A DNA stretch of 38,408 bases, taken from Paracoccaceae bacterium. Lineage in GTDB: Bacteria; Pseudomonadota; Alphaproteobacteria; Rhodobacterales; Rhodobacteraceae. Shown here in pieces: positions 15,837 to 23,136 of this stretch; the stretch's first letter is position 1, and each line of letters begins with the position of its first letter. A program made the position numbers and the translations under genes. Below the pieces are notes generated by a model. The model made no database searches. It saw only the letters and a list, made by a program, of their open reading frames with translations, and was not told the origin of the DNA. The stretch is taken from the NCBI GenBank assembly GCA_024304875.1, contig JAMWZF010000002.1, positions 1 through 38,408 on the forward strand, read 5' to 3'.

Positions 15837-15898
15837 GAGATGAGATATGCTAGACCCAGTACGAGTCGCAGCCATCTGTCAAAGTTACTCCATCTCAT
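15815..15898 (-). CDS. creT: CreT-like toxin, 27-residue hydrophobic peptide
   Basis: A perfect AAGGAG (15911-15906) stands 7 nt before ATG 15898. The ORF has 27 sense codons: MRWSNFDRW, then a hydrophobic segment LRLVLGLAYLISSLL, then RFF and TGA. It could be a membrane-active toxin. Its arginine codons include AGA at positions 2 and 8 and AGG at 25, and CTA and GTA also occur; these look rare beside the GC-ending codons of neighbouring genes. Known CreT toxins act by sequestering the AGA-reading tRNA early in a mini-ORF, so this is a second possible mode of action. The 3' end overlaps the repeat mimic. An in-frame ATG at 15946 would give 43 residues but coincides with the probable -10 and lacks a ribosome site. 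Confidence 0.7.
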   Translation of the reverse strand: MRWSNFDRWLRLVLGLAYLISSLLRFF

Positions 15899-15909
15899 AA
15901 CAAGTCTCC

Positions 15910-15950
15910 TTCCCAATATTTTTCCTTGTGTAGACTTGTCATTCATAATA
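15910..15950. promoter_or_regulatory. creT promoter/5'UTR and Cascade target site with TTC PAM
   Basis: On the plus strand TTC (15910-15912), the type I-C PAM, is followed by CCAATATTTTTCCTTGT (15913-15929). The guide of the creA-like RNA reads CCAATCTTGTTTCTTGT. Fourteen of 17 positions agree; mismatches are at 6, 9 and 12, of which 6 and 12 are bases flipped out in Cascade. Beyond position 17 the match collapses, as expected for a regulatory, non-degrading target. On the minus strand TATTAT (15950-15945) is a plausible -10 for creT, so bound Cascade would cover the -10, start site and leader up to the ribosome site. A small inverted repeat CTGTT/AACAG at 15961-15975 sits near the -35. Confidence 0.75.
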
Positions 15951-16006
15951 TCCGATCGGGCTGTTGCGAAAACAGAGTGCGACGCGTCGAGATGTCAAGG
16001 ACCTTC

Positions 16007-18229
16007 CTAGAAAACCCCGCCCAGCACGCCCAAGTCAGAGACGGCCACCCCGGCGCGGTCATCGTAGTGTTCGGTCCCGATCAGCAGGGCGAATTGGTCG
16101 CCAAATCTGTCCGGGGAGAACCATTCAACCAGCCCAGTGTCCCGCAGTTGCTGCCAAAGCTTGAATGGCAGGTTGACCGTATGAGGCCGCAGCAGGCGGG
16201 CCAGGGCGCCAGGACTGCCATACCGCGCCTTTTCCAACTGGTCCGGATCGACGCCGAAGTGGCCGTCGACCACCGTTATCGTTGGTTGGCCGTCATCGAT
16301 GATGCGGAAGGCGGCTTCAAGTTTCTCGAAATGGCACTCTGGACCCCAAGCGCCAATCGAATTCAGAATACCCGTCGTCTTGACAGCGGTTCCCACCGTC
16401 CTGCTGTCGAGCGCCGCCGCGCCATAGGTGTCCCACAGCTTATGGAAATAGAGACTGACCGCGTCCCGGCCGATCGGATCACCACCGCCGATTTCAGCGA
16501 GCGTCTTTCGACCAATTTCGGCAAATTGTTCCAGAGCCGGCGGCGGGTCGTGCTCCGGGCGGAAAACCTCGACCCTGCCAACACCGGGCAGCTTGCCCTC
16601 TCGGTTGCAACGGCCCGCTGCCTGCGCGATGGCGTCGATCCCGGCGGCGGCGCGCAGGACAACGGGGAAATCCACGTCCACCCCGGCTTCGATCAAGGAC
16701 GTCGAAATCAGCCGCACGGGGCTGCCATCCTTTAGCCGATGGCGGACCTCGTTCAGCACCGCGGTCCTATGTGACGGGGTCATCAGCGTGCTGAGATGGC
16801 AGGCACCGGGTGCGTCTCTGACAGCGTCGAACAGCATTCGCGCCTGCATCCGGTTGTCCACGATCAAGAGCGCCCGCGGTTCGGATCGCATCCTTTCGGC
16901 CAGGGCGGCGTCGCTCATCTCGCCGACGTCCCGCACCTCGACCCGCCGCAGCCGATTGAACAACGCGTCGGGGTCCGGGGCGATTTCTCGGGCTCCGGTC
17001 AGCGCCTCGGGCGCCGGAAACCCACCTTCGGCAGTCAGGGAGGGTTGTGTCGCGGTGGACAGGACAATGCTGCAACCGTAGCCGTCGATCAACTCGCTGA
17101 GGGCCGCAAGGCAGGGCCGCAGGAGAGGCAGGGGCAGCGTCTGCGCCTCGTCCAGGACCACAACTGACCCTGCAATTGCCGGCAGTTTCCGACAGCGCTT
17201 CTTGCGGGCGGCGTAGAGGCTTTCGAAGAACTGTACGGATGTCGTGACCACCACCGGCACGTCCCAGCTGGCGCCCATGATGCTGCGCTGTTCTTCTTCG
17301 CTTTCGTCTTCTCCGGCCCAATCTGCATTTGTATGGTGTTCAAGAACAGCCTCGTCTCCCAAGACCTCCCGAAAGACACTGGCTGTCTGTTCAATGATCG
17401 AGGTGAAGGGTATCACATAGATCAGACGTCGCAGCCCGTGGCGCAGGGCGTGGTCCAGACCGAACGCCATAGAGGTCAGTGTCTTGCCCCCACCTGTCGG
17501 CACGGTCAGGGTGAACAGCCCCGGCGATTGCTGCGCCACGTCGCGGGCATGGGCCAGGATCTGACGCCGCATGACATTGATGTCGCTGCCTCCCGTCATT
17601 GCGGCCATGTGCCTGTCGAATTTGCTGCGCATGATTTCGGTCAGCTCTGTGGGTCGCCGAGTTGTCTCCTTGTGTGCAATTGCGTCGTAGAAGGCCGCAG
17701 TCTCCCGGTCGTCGGCGTCGGTTAAAGCACCATACAGCATGCGCACCAAAAACTGGAGCCGGAATGGCCTATTCCTCCTAGACGCCGGTTCCGTCAGCCG
17801 ACCGGGCAAGGTGATCGTAGGTACGTCACACCAATCCGGCAGAACTAGCCTTTCGGCTGCTTCGATACGCCGCCGCAACCGGTCCGGATCGGGCAGGCGC
17901 CCGTGATGTCCGGCGATAGTTCCGGCTAGGAGCAGCGCCGCGCCGCCCATGTCATGGAGGACACGAGCACCCTCTCCGGAATGGGAAACGTCGCTTCGGG
18001 CACCCTTCAAACTTGGGCGGAGCTTAGCCTGAAATTCAGGTTTTAATTTGCCTAAGTCATGTAGCATGCCCAATACGCGCCCGATATCCCCGGCTCCAAA
18101 GGAATCGGCCCTGCGTTCTGTAGCTCTTGCCACATTAACTGAATGGGTTTCCAGAGATTCCCATTCGGCCTCTGGTCGCCCGGGAACGCTATGGGCAAAT
18201 GCCTTCAATCGACTCTGATCCACTCGCAT
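16007..18229 (-). CDS. cas3: CRISPR-associated helicase-nuclease Cas3 (HD domain first)
   Basis: The ATG at 18229 gives about 740 residues. The HD nuclease domain comes first: LETHSVNVAR (His), MLHDLGKLKPEFQ (HD), SHSGEGARVL and GTIAGHHGRLPD (HH). The SF2 helicase follows, with Walker A TVPTGGGKTLTSMAFGLDHA, a FTSIIEQTASVFREVLG segment, VVLDEAQTLPL (motif II, DEAQ), LSTATQP (motif III) and SLIEAGVDVDFPVVLRAAAGIDAIAQAAGRCNRE, given here as its two parts SLIEAGVDVDFP and AQAAGRCNREG (motifs V-VI). It degrades DNA bound by Cascade. An ATG at 18244 is possible; extensions to 18412 enter sequence next to a transposase remnant. It is the first cas gene. Confidence 0.96.
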   Translation of the reverse strand: MRVDQSRLKAFAHSVPGRPEAEWESLETHSVNVARATERRADSFGAGDIGRVLGMLHDLGKLKPEFQAKLRPSLKGARSDVSHSGEGARVLHDMGGAALLLAGTIAGHHGRLPDPDRLRRRIEAAERLVLPDWCDVPTITLPGRLTEPASRRNRPFRLQFLVRMLYGALTDADDRETAAFYDAIAHKETTRRPTELTEIMRSKFDRHMAAMTGGSDINVMRRQILAHARDVAQQSPGLFTLTVPTGGGKTLTSMAFGLDHALRHGLRRLIYVIPFTSIIEQTASVFREVLGDEAVLEHHTNADWAGEDESEEEQRSIMGASWDVPVVVTTSVQFFESLYAARKKRCRKLPAIAGSVVVLDEAQTLPLPLLRPCLAALSELIDGYGCSIVLSTATQPSLTAEGGFPAPEALTGAREIAPDPDALFNRLRRVEVRDVGEMSDAALAERMRSEPRALLIVDNRMQARMLFDAVRDAPGACHLSTLMTPSHRTAVLNEVRHRLKDGSPVRLISTSLIEAGVDVDFPVVLRAAAGIDAIAQAAGRCNREGKLPGVGRVEVFRPEHDPPPALEQFAEIGRKTLAEIGGGDPIGRDAVSLYFHKLWDTYGAAALDSRTVGTAVKTTGILNSIGAWGPECHFEKLEAAFRIIDDGQPTITVVDGHFGVDPDQLEKARYGSPGALARLLRPHTVNLPFKLWQQLRDTGLVEWFSPDRFGDQFALLIGTEHYDDRAGVAVSDLGVLGGVF

Positions 18230-18389
18230 GGTCTTCCCTACCATCGACTTTTTATTCTCACCACTAATTGGAATTCCCGTGCTCTGTGCAATAGAGAACT
18301 TCAGCAACACGGGCTCTGTCGCAAGAACCGGGTGATAGCTGAGGCTCTCCGTTTCCCTGTCGAAGTTAACCCCACAGCTTCCGTGACGG
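18230..18389 (-). promoter_or_regulatory. Upstream region of cas3 (probable cas promoter)
   Basis: This is non-coding sequence between the cas3 start and a transposase remnant, less GC-rich than the genes. A weak minus-strand promoter candidate is TTGCAC (18288-18283), 16 nt, AATTAG, about 35 bp before the start. A frame open upstream of the chosen start has no Cas3 homology. No guide-matching target with a proper PAM is found here. Confidence 0.4.
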
Positions 18390-18494
18390 CTAAACTGCCA
18401 TGAAAACGGCAAGGCGCGTGCGCATCTGATCGTGGCTGCAGTATTGTAAGCGTTTCACCGATGCGTCCTTGACCGCAAGGTTCATCCCTTCGAC
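18390..18494 (-). pseudogene. IS481-type transposase remnant
   Basis: The minus strand reads VEGMNLAVKDASVKR, then LQYCSHDQMRTRLAVFMAV and a stop. This matches from memory the conserved stretch of IS481-family transposases just after the catalytic Glu (E-x-MN...ATVKR, SHDQLRTHLADFMAAYNF), with a stop codon immediately before it in frame and another after. Nothing else of the element is visible. It marks past insertion-sequence activity at the cas3 edge of the island. Confidence 0.6.
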
Positions 18495-18557
18495 CTACTG
18501 TTGGTCCCCTCAGGGAGCGCCGGGGTGCCGACAAGTTGTCGAGCGGCCTCGTGGTCA

Positions 18558-18588
18558 TTGACTAATCCAAGTGTATACGTTTATACAC
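18558..18588 (+). promoter_or_regulatory. Promoter and palindromic operator A upstream of tctC
   Basis: TTGACT (18558-18563) and TATACA (18582-18587) form a probable promoter with an 18-bp gap. The perfect palindrome GTGTATA CGTT TATACAC (18571-18588) covers the -10. It is followed by AGACGTAT, which also follows operator D. It is probably a GntR/FCD operator (see 28829-29455). Confidence 0.65.
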
Positions 18589-18721
18589 AGACGTATTCTG
18601 AGCGGTGGGAGGATCTGGTATGGATGCAAGACGACGCGTCGGTGCCGGGCAGCCGCGAGGGTAAAGGGGCGAGTGCCCGGTCTACCGGACCGGAACCCCG
18701 CCCGGCACATGGGAGGAAAAA

Positions 18722-19699
18722 ATGAGCCGTATGTCACTAGCCAAAATTGGACTCGCTGCGGGCCTGACAGCCGCAGCCGCCACCACAGCAATTGCGCAAG
18801 ATTTCCCGAACGAACCGGTAACCCTTACGGTTCCTTTCTCGCCCGGTGGGTCCAACGACATCGTCGCTCGACAACTTGGCCTGCAGTTGTCAGAGCAATG
18901 GGGTCAGCCCGTTGTAGTTGAGAACCGCCCCGGTGGCGGCGCCACGATCGGCTCGGCTCATCTTGCCCAGCAGGACCCGGACGGGTACAACATCATGATT
19001 GCCTCGGTGACGTTCACCATGAACGCCGCCGTGCGTGACGATCTGCCCTTTGATCCGCGCGCCGACTTCACACCTATTGCCCTGATCGGACAGGTGCCGC
19101 TGGTGATCGGAGCCAAGCCCGACATCGAAGCAACGGAGCCTGAGGCCTTCTTCGACTATATCCGCTCCAACGACGACCTCAGCTACGGGGCCACTGGCGT
19201 CGGGTCGATCCAGCATTTCGCGGGGGAGCTGCTAAACCAGGCCGTCGGGTCTAACGTGCAGGTGGTTCAGTACCCGGGTGGCGGCCCCGCCATGACTGAC
19301 GTCATGGGCGGCTTCATCGAGTACTCGATCGGGTCGATGACACAGATGCTGCCGCAGGTGGAGGCGGGCAACATCACGCCCATCGCCATCACCAGTCTCG
19401 AGCGGTCTGACGCCATGCCCGACACGCCGACACTGGCGGAGAGTGGTCTTGACGATTTCGAGGTCATCCAATGGTGGGCAATCCTCGGCCCGGCAGGCAT
19501 GGATGAGGCTCGTGTCGAAGAATTGAATTCCGCGATCAACGAGGTACTCGAGACTGAGCAATTCGCCGAGTTCCTCGCCAATGACGGCGGCACCCCGCGG
19601 CCGATGAGCGCGCAGGAGACCGCGGATTTCATGGCCATGAATTTCGACCGCTGGGTCGAGGTCGCCGAACAGGCTGGTATGAAGGACCAGGCTGAGTAA
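18722..19699 (+). CDS. tctC: Tripartite tricarboxylate transporter, periplasmic substrate-binding protein (TctC/Bug family)
   Basis: The 325-residue protein starts with a signal peptide (MSRMSLAKIGLAAGLTAAAA to IAQ at about residue 26). It then shows family hallmarks: PNEPVTLTVPFSPGGSND, ENRPGGGATIGSAHLAQ, DGYNIMIAS, the second loop VVQYPGGGPAMTDVMGG and TPTLAESGLDDFEVIQWW. It captures a carboxylated substrate in the periplasm for TctAB. GGGAGG lies 8 nt before the ATG. It is the first gene after operator A, and expression is probably induced by the substrate. Bug proteins vary widely in ligand, so the substrate cannot be read from sequence. Confidence 0.93.
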   Translation: MSRMSLAKIGLAAGLTAAAATTAIAQDFPNEPVTLTVPFSPGGSNDIVARQLGLQLSEQWGQPVVVENRPGGGATIGSAHLAQQDPDGYNIMIASVTFTMNAAVRDDLPFDPRADFTPIALIGQVPLVIGAKPDIEATEPEAFFDYIRSNDDLSYGATGVGSIQHFAGELLNQAVGSNVQVVQYPGGGPAMTDVMGGFIEYSIGSMTQMLPQVEAGNITPIAITSLERSDAMPDTPTLAESGLDDFEVIQWWAILGPAGMDEARVEELNSAINEVLETEQFAEFLANDGGTPRPMSAQETADFMAMNFDRWVEVAEQAGMKDQAE

Positions 19700-19712
19700 A
19701 GCCCAATTGCAA

Positions 19713-19742
19713 GACGCCCCCGGATGCAGTTTCGGGGGCGTC
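19713..19742 (+). terminator. Intercistronic hairpin after tctC
   Basis: Perfect 10-bp arms GACGCCCCCG (19713-19722) and CGGGGGCGTC (19733-19742) are followed by CTTCTTTC. It may terminate part of the transcripts or protect the tctC mRNA 3' end, raising the binding protein over the membrane subunits. Confidence 0.7.
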
Positions 19743-19824
19743 CTTCTTTCAGCTTCCGCGTTTACATCGGAACTGACACCAATAGGGGGCGGTCTGCCGC
19801 CCGATCCATCAGGGGAAATTTTCC

Positions 19825-20271
19825 ATGCCGCGGATCGATCCGGTCGAGGCAATGTCGGGCCTTCTGGTCCTGGCCCTTGGCGCCTTCTTCTACTTCGGGT
19901 CGATGGGCTACCCCATGGGAACAATCGGCCGGATGGGCCCCGGCTTCGTGCCGCATTGGCTCGGCGCGCTGTCCATGTTCCTCGGTGCGGTGATCCTGCT
20001 GTCTAGCCTGAGAACCAATGAGCCGGCACCCGATCTATATTGGCGGCCACTCGTCGCCGTCCTCGCCTCCATTGGAGCCTTCGCGTTGCTGCTGCCCCGC
20101 ATTGGCCTTGTCGGCGCGGCGCTGGTTACGGCCGCGATCTCGATCCTCGCTAACCGCGAGGCAGGTTGGCGGATGCTGGCTATAACCTCGGCCGCCATCG
20201 CGCTTATTTGCTGGGTCCTCTTCGTACTGCTTCTGCGTCTACCGATCCCGGCCTTCTGGTGGGACCTCTGA
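19825..20271 (+). CDS. tctB: Tripartite tricarboxylate transporter, small membrane subunit TctB
   Basis: The 148-residue inner-membrane protein has four hydrophobic segments at about residues 11-27, 43-58, 71-87 and 114-136. The N-terminal GSMGYPMGTIGRMGPGFVP is the typical TctB pattern. An AGGGGAAA ribosome site precedes the ATG. It sits between tctC and tctA, one base before the tctA start, and forms the sodium- or proton-coupled import complex with TctA. Confidence 0.9.
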   Translation: MPRIDPVEAMSGLLVLALGAFFYFGSMGYPMGTIGRMGPGFVPHWLGALSMFLGAVILLSSLRTNEPAPDLYWRPLVAVLASIGAFALLLPRIGLVGAALVTAAISILANREAGWRMLAITSAAIALICWVLFVLLLRLPIPAFWWDL

Positions 20272-20272
20272 G

Positions 20273-21799
20273 ATGGACATCTGGGCCAATATCGCGAGCG
20301 GCTTCGACGTCGCCTTCTCGTCGCAGAACCTGATGTACTGCTTTCTAGGGGTCTTTCTAGGGACGTTTTTTGGTGCGCTGCCCGGGATCGGGTCGCTTGC
20401 GGCGGTCTCGATGCTGCTGCCAATCACCTTCTACCTCGACCCGACCACGGCGCTCGTCATGCTGGGCGGGGTCTACTACGGGGCGGAGTACGGCGGGTCG
20501 ACGTCCTCGATCCTGCTCAACCTGCCGGGCACACCGTCGAATGCCGTCACCTGCCTCGACGGCTACCCGATGACCCAGCAGGGGCGGTCAGGCGTCGCCC
20601 TCTTCGCCACCACGATCGCCAGCTTCTTTGGCGGTACCTTCGGCATCCTAATGCTCTACTCACTGGCGCCGCTGATCGTGCAATGGGCACTGCAATTCGG
20701 ACCGGCGGAGTATTTCGCCATCATGGTCTTCGGCCTCGTCGCAGCCGCGACGGTGACCCAAGACGCGCCGGCTAAAGGCCTAGCCATGGTCGTCGCGGGA
20801 ATGATGCTCGGTACGATCGGGGCGGACCTGAACACCGGCATTGCCCGTTTCACCTTCGGCTACTTCGAGCTTCACGAAGGGATCAGCTTCATTGCCTTGG
20901 CGATGGGCCTGTTCGGGGTGAGTGAGGTGATACTATCGATCGGACACAAGATCGACAAACCCTTCATCCAGGCGGTGACCTTCCGGTCCATGATCCCCCG
21001 CCGGGACGAAGTGCGCCGGTCCGGGATGCCGATGCTGCGCGGCGCGGGGCTCGGCGCCTTCTTCGGCGCGCTGCCGGGGACCGGTCCCTCCATCGCCACC
21101 TTCATCGGCTATGCCATTGAGAAGCGTCTGTCCAGGCACCCCGAGGAATTCGGAAAGGGCGCGATTGAAGGCATCATGTCGCCCGAAAGCGCCAACAACG
21201 CCGCCGTCCAGTCGGCCTTCATCCCGACCATGACCCTGGGCATCCCAGGCAGCGCCACGATGGCCGTCATGATGGGTGCGCTGCTGATTCACGGCATTCA
21301 GCCAGGTCCGCAACTGATGCAGGAGAATCCTGACATCTTCTGGGGTCTTGCCGCGAGCTTTTGGATTGGCAACGTGATGCTGCTGGTCCTCAACATTCCG
21401 CTGATCGGCGTCTGGGTCCGACTGCTCAAGATTCCCTACGGCATCCTCTACCCGGCGGTACTATGCTTCATCTGCATCGGCGTCTACACGGTGCGGACCA
21501 GCGCTTTCGACGTCGTGCTTGTCCTTCTCTTCGGTTTTGCGGGCTTTGTCCTGCGTCTGCTTCGCTTCGAGCTGGCGCCGCTGCTGATCGGTTTCATCCT
21601 CGGACCGATGGTTGAGGAGAACTTCAAGCGGGCGATGCTAATCTACCGCGGCGACTTCACCGAGTTTCTGACCAGACCGATCAGCGGTTCCCTACTAGCA
21701 TTGACCGCCCTGCTCCTAGTCTGGACGACGTGGGTGATCTTGCGCGACAGCCGCAGGAAGCGGCCGGTGGACCACCCGATGGGCGAGGCGGATGACTAG
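20273..21799 (+). CDS. tctA: Tripartite tricarboxylate transporter, large membrane subunit TctA
   Basis: The 508-residue polytopic membrane protein carries two family signatures: GALPGIGSLAAVSMLLP with LGGVYYGAEYGGSTSSILLN and LPGTPSNAVTCLDGYPM near the N-terminus, and the internal-repeat counterpart GALPGTGPSIATFIGYAIE and SAFIPTMTLGIPGSATMAV in the second half. About a dozen membrane segments are visible. It is the transport channel working with TctB and TctC. Confidence 0.95.
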   Translation: MDIWANIASGFDVAFSSQNLMYCFLGVFLGTFFGALPGIGSLAAVSMLLPITFYLDPTTALVMLGGVYYGAEYGGSTSSILLNLPGTPSNAVTCLDGYPMTQQGRSGVALFATTIASFFGGTFGILMLYSLAPLIVQWALQFGPAEYFAIMVFGLVAAATVTQDAPAKGLAMVVAGMMLGTIGADLNTGIARFTFGYFELHEGISFIALAMGLFGVSEVILSIGHKIDKPFIQAVTFRSMIPRRDEVRRSGMPMLRGAGLGAFFGALPGTGPSIATFIGYAIEKRLSRHPEEFGKGAIEGIMSPESANNAAVQSAFIPTMTLGIPGSATMAVMMGALLIHGIQPGPQLMQENPDIFWGLAASFWIGNVMLLVLNIPLIGVWVRLLKIPYGILYPAVLCFICIGVYTVRTSAFDVVLVLLFGFAGFVLRLLRFELAPLLIGFILGPMVEENFKRAMLIYRGDFTEFLTRPISGSLLALTALLLVWTTWVILRDSRRKRPVDHPMGEADD

Positions 21800-21808
21800 G
21801 AGGCTTTC

Positions 21809-22573
21809 ATGCAGATCGATCTGACCGGACGCACTGCCCTGATCACTGGGGCGAGCAAGGGCCTCGGCCTCGCCATGGCCCGTCGGTTGGCCAGCTCGCG
21901 GGCCAACGTGGTGATGCTGGCGCGCGGTAAGGGCGACCTCGAGACCGCGGCGGCGGACATCCCGTCTGCCCATCCCATTGCCTGCGACATCACCGACGAG
22001 GCCGCCCGCGACGCTGCCATTGCCGAGGCGCTTGATTGGTTCGGCACCATCGACATCCTCGTCAACAATGCCGGGTCGTCCCAGCGCGGACCGATCGAGG
22101 ACGCCACGCGCGACCGGATGATCGAGGACATGGACCTCAAGCTCTACGCGCCGCTCGAGCTCACCCGCGCCGTCCTTCCGGGGATGAAGGCGCAGCGGTG
22201 GGGGCGCGTGCTGAACGTCACGGCGGTGGTCGGCAAGGCGCCGAATGCAGACAGCCTGCCCACCTCGGTCAGCCGGGGCGCGGGGATCACCATGACCAAG
22301 GCGCTGTCTAGGGAACTGGCTCCCTGGAACATCCTCGTCAACGCGCTCTGCGTCGGTAAGATCAAGTCCGGCCAGTGGGAACGCCGGTTCGCCGCCTCGG
22401 GACAGGACGATTACGAGAACTTCCTGAAACCCACCGCCGATACTGTCCCCCTGAAGCGATTGGGCGAGGCGGAGGAATTCGCCAATGTCGCCTGTTTCCT
22501 CGCCTCTGATGCGGCGTCCTACGTGACGGGCACCGCGATCAACGTGGACGGCGGATTGTGCGCGGTGACGTGA
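21809..22573 (+). CDS. SDR-fold protein lacking the catalytic Ser-Tyr-Lys
   Basis: The 254-residue Rossmann protein has an intact cofactor site (ALITGASKGLGLAMARR near residue 10, VNNAGSSQRGP near 90) and the C-terminal CFLASDAASYVTGTAINVDGG. The catalytic positions are altered: where Ser is expected the text is LNVTAVVGKAP, and where YxxxK is expected it is SVSRGAGITMTKAL, so Ser, Tyr and Lys all appear replaced. It may bind NAD(P) without standard dehydrogenase chemistry, or use other residues. AGGAGG lies 7 nt before the ATG. It is fourth in the tct operon, so a role on the imported acid or its product is likely. Confidence 0.85.
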   Translation: MQIDLTGRTALITGASKGLGLAMARRLASSRANVVMLARGKGDLETAAADIPSAHPIACDITDEAARDAAIAEALDWFGTIDILVNNAGSSQRGPIEDATRDRMIEDMDLKLYAPLELTRAVLPGMKAQRWGRVLNVTAVVGKAPNADSLPTSVSRGAGITMTKALSRELAPWNILVNALCVGKIKSGQWERRFAASGQDDYENFLKPTADTVPLKRLGEAEEFANVACFLASDAASYVTGTAINVDGGLCAVT

Positions 22574-23136
22574 CAGGTCCGCCAGCCGGCGCAACGACAG
22601 AGACCACACTCGGCGCGATGTTCCGCTGCTGGCTGCTGATCGGCGTGACCGGTTTCGGCGGCGTGCTGCCCGTCGTGGTTCACGAGCTGGTCACGCGGCG
22701 CCGCTGGATCACGCACGAGGAATTTTCCGAAGTCCTCGCCGTCTGCCAGATCCTCCCGGGGCCGAACATCGTCAACATCTCGGTTATCTTCGGAATGCGG
22801 ATCGCCGGCTGGGCCGGGGCGATGGCTTGCTTGGGCGGGCTTCTCCTCTTGCCGGTCATCATCGCGCTGACCCTTGCCATCATCTATTCCGGCGTGGCCG
22901 ACGTGCCTGCGGTGCAGCGGGCGACGGGGACCATCGCCTCTGCCGCGGCTGGGCTTCTGATCGCCGTCGCCCTACGGCTATTCTGGCCGCAACGCGGTAA
23001 TCCCATCGCATGGGGCATCGGCGCGCTTGTCATCGCATTGGTGATCGGCTTCCGGGTCCCGCTGATCTGGGTGATCCTCGGCTGCGCGCCGCTGTCCATC
23101 GGCCTCTACCTCTGGAAGGCGCGGACCCATGTCTGA
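22570..23136 (+). CDS. chrA: Chromate transporter family (CHR) protein, first half-size subunit
   Basis: The start is taken as GTG at 22570, overlapping the SDR stop (GTGA); a GTG at 22558 would add four residues. The ~188-residue membrane protein has the CHR domain pattern FGGVLPVVVHELVTRRRWIT, EEFSEVLAVCQILPGPNIVN and five or six hydrophobic segments. Half-size CHR proteins work as pairs, and the next gene is the second half. Chromate efflux is the family's named function, but in this operon export or exchange of an organic anion is possible. Confidence 0.88.
   Translation: MTGPPAGATTETTLGAMFRCWLLIGVTGFGGVLPVVVHELVTRRRWITHEEFSEVLAVCQILPGPNIVNISVIFGMRIAGWAGAMACLGGLLLLPVIIALTLAIIYSGVADVPAVQRATGTIASAAAGLLIAVALRLFWPQRGNPIAWGIGALVIALVIGFRVPLIWVILGCAPLSIGLYLWKARTHV

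Noticed and set aside
15899..15946. Longer 43-residue form of the creT ORF from the ATG at 15946
   Set aside because: That ATG overlaps the probable -10 and has no ribosome site, while the ATG at 15898 has AAGGAG at ideal distance. The added part would contain the guide target. Kept only as an alternative.
18245..18300. Possible second target of the creA-like guide near the cas3 start (minus strand TTCCAATTAG)
   Set aside because: With TTC as PAM the following bases are CAATTAG, one position out of register with CCAATCTTG, so the seed does not match.
5019..18500. Tyrosine-integrase style tRNA attachment-site duplication
   Set aside because: I looked for a second copy of the tRNA-Ser 3' end up to the tct operon and saw none; the only recombinase is a serine type.
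18301..18558. 85-residue minus-strand open frame upstream of cas3
   Set aside because: It is in a different frame from the recognisable transposase peptide and has no family resemblance or ribosome site.
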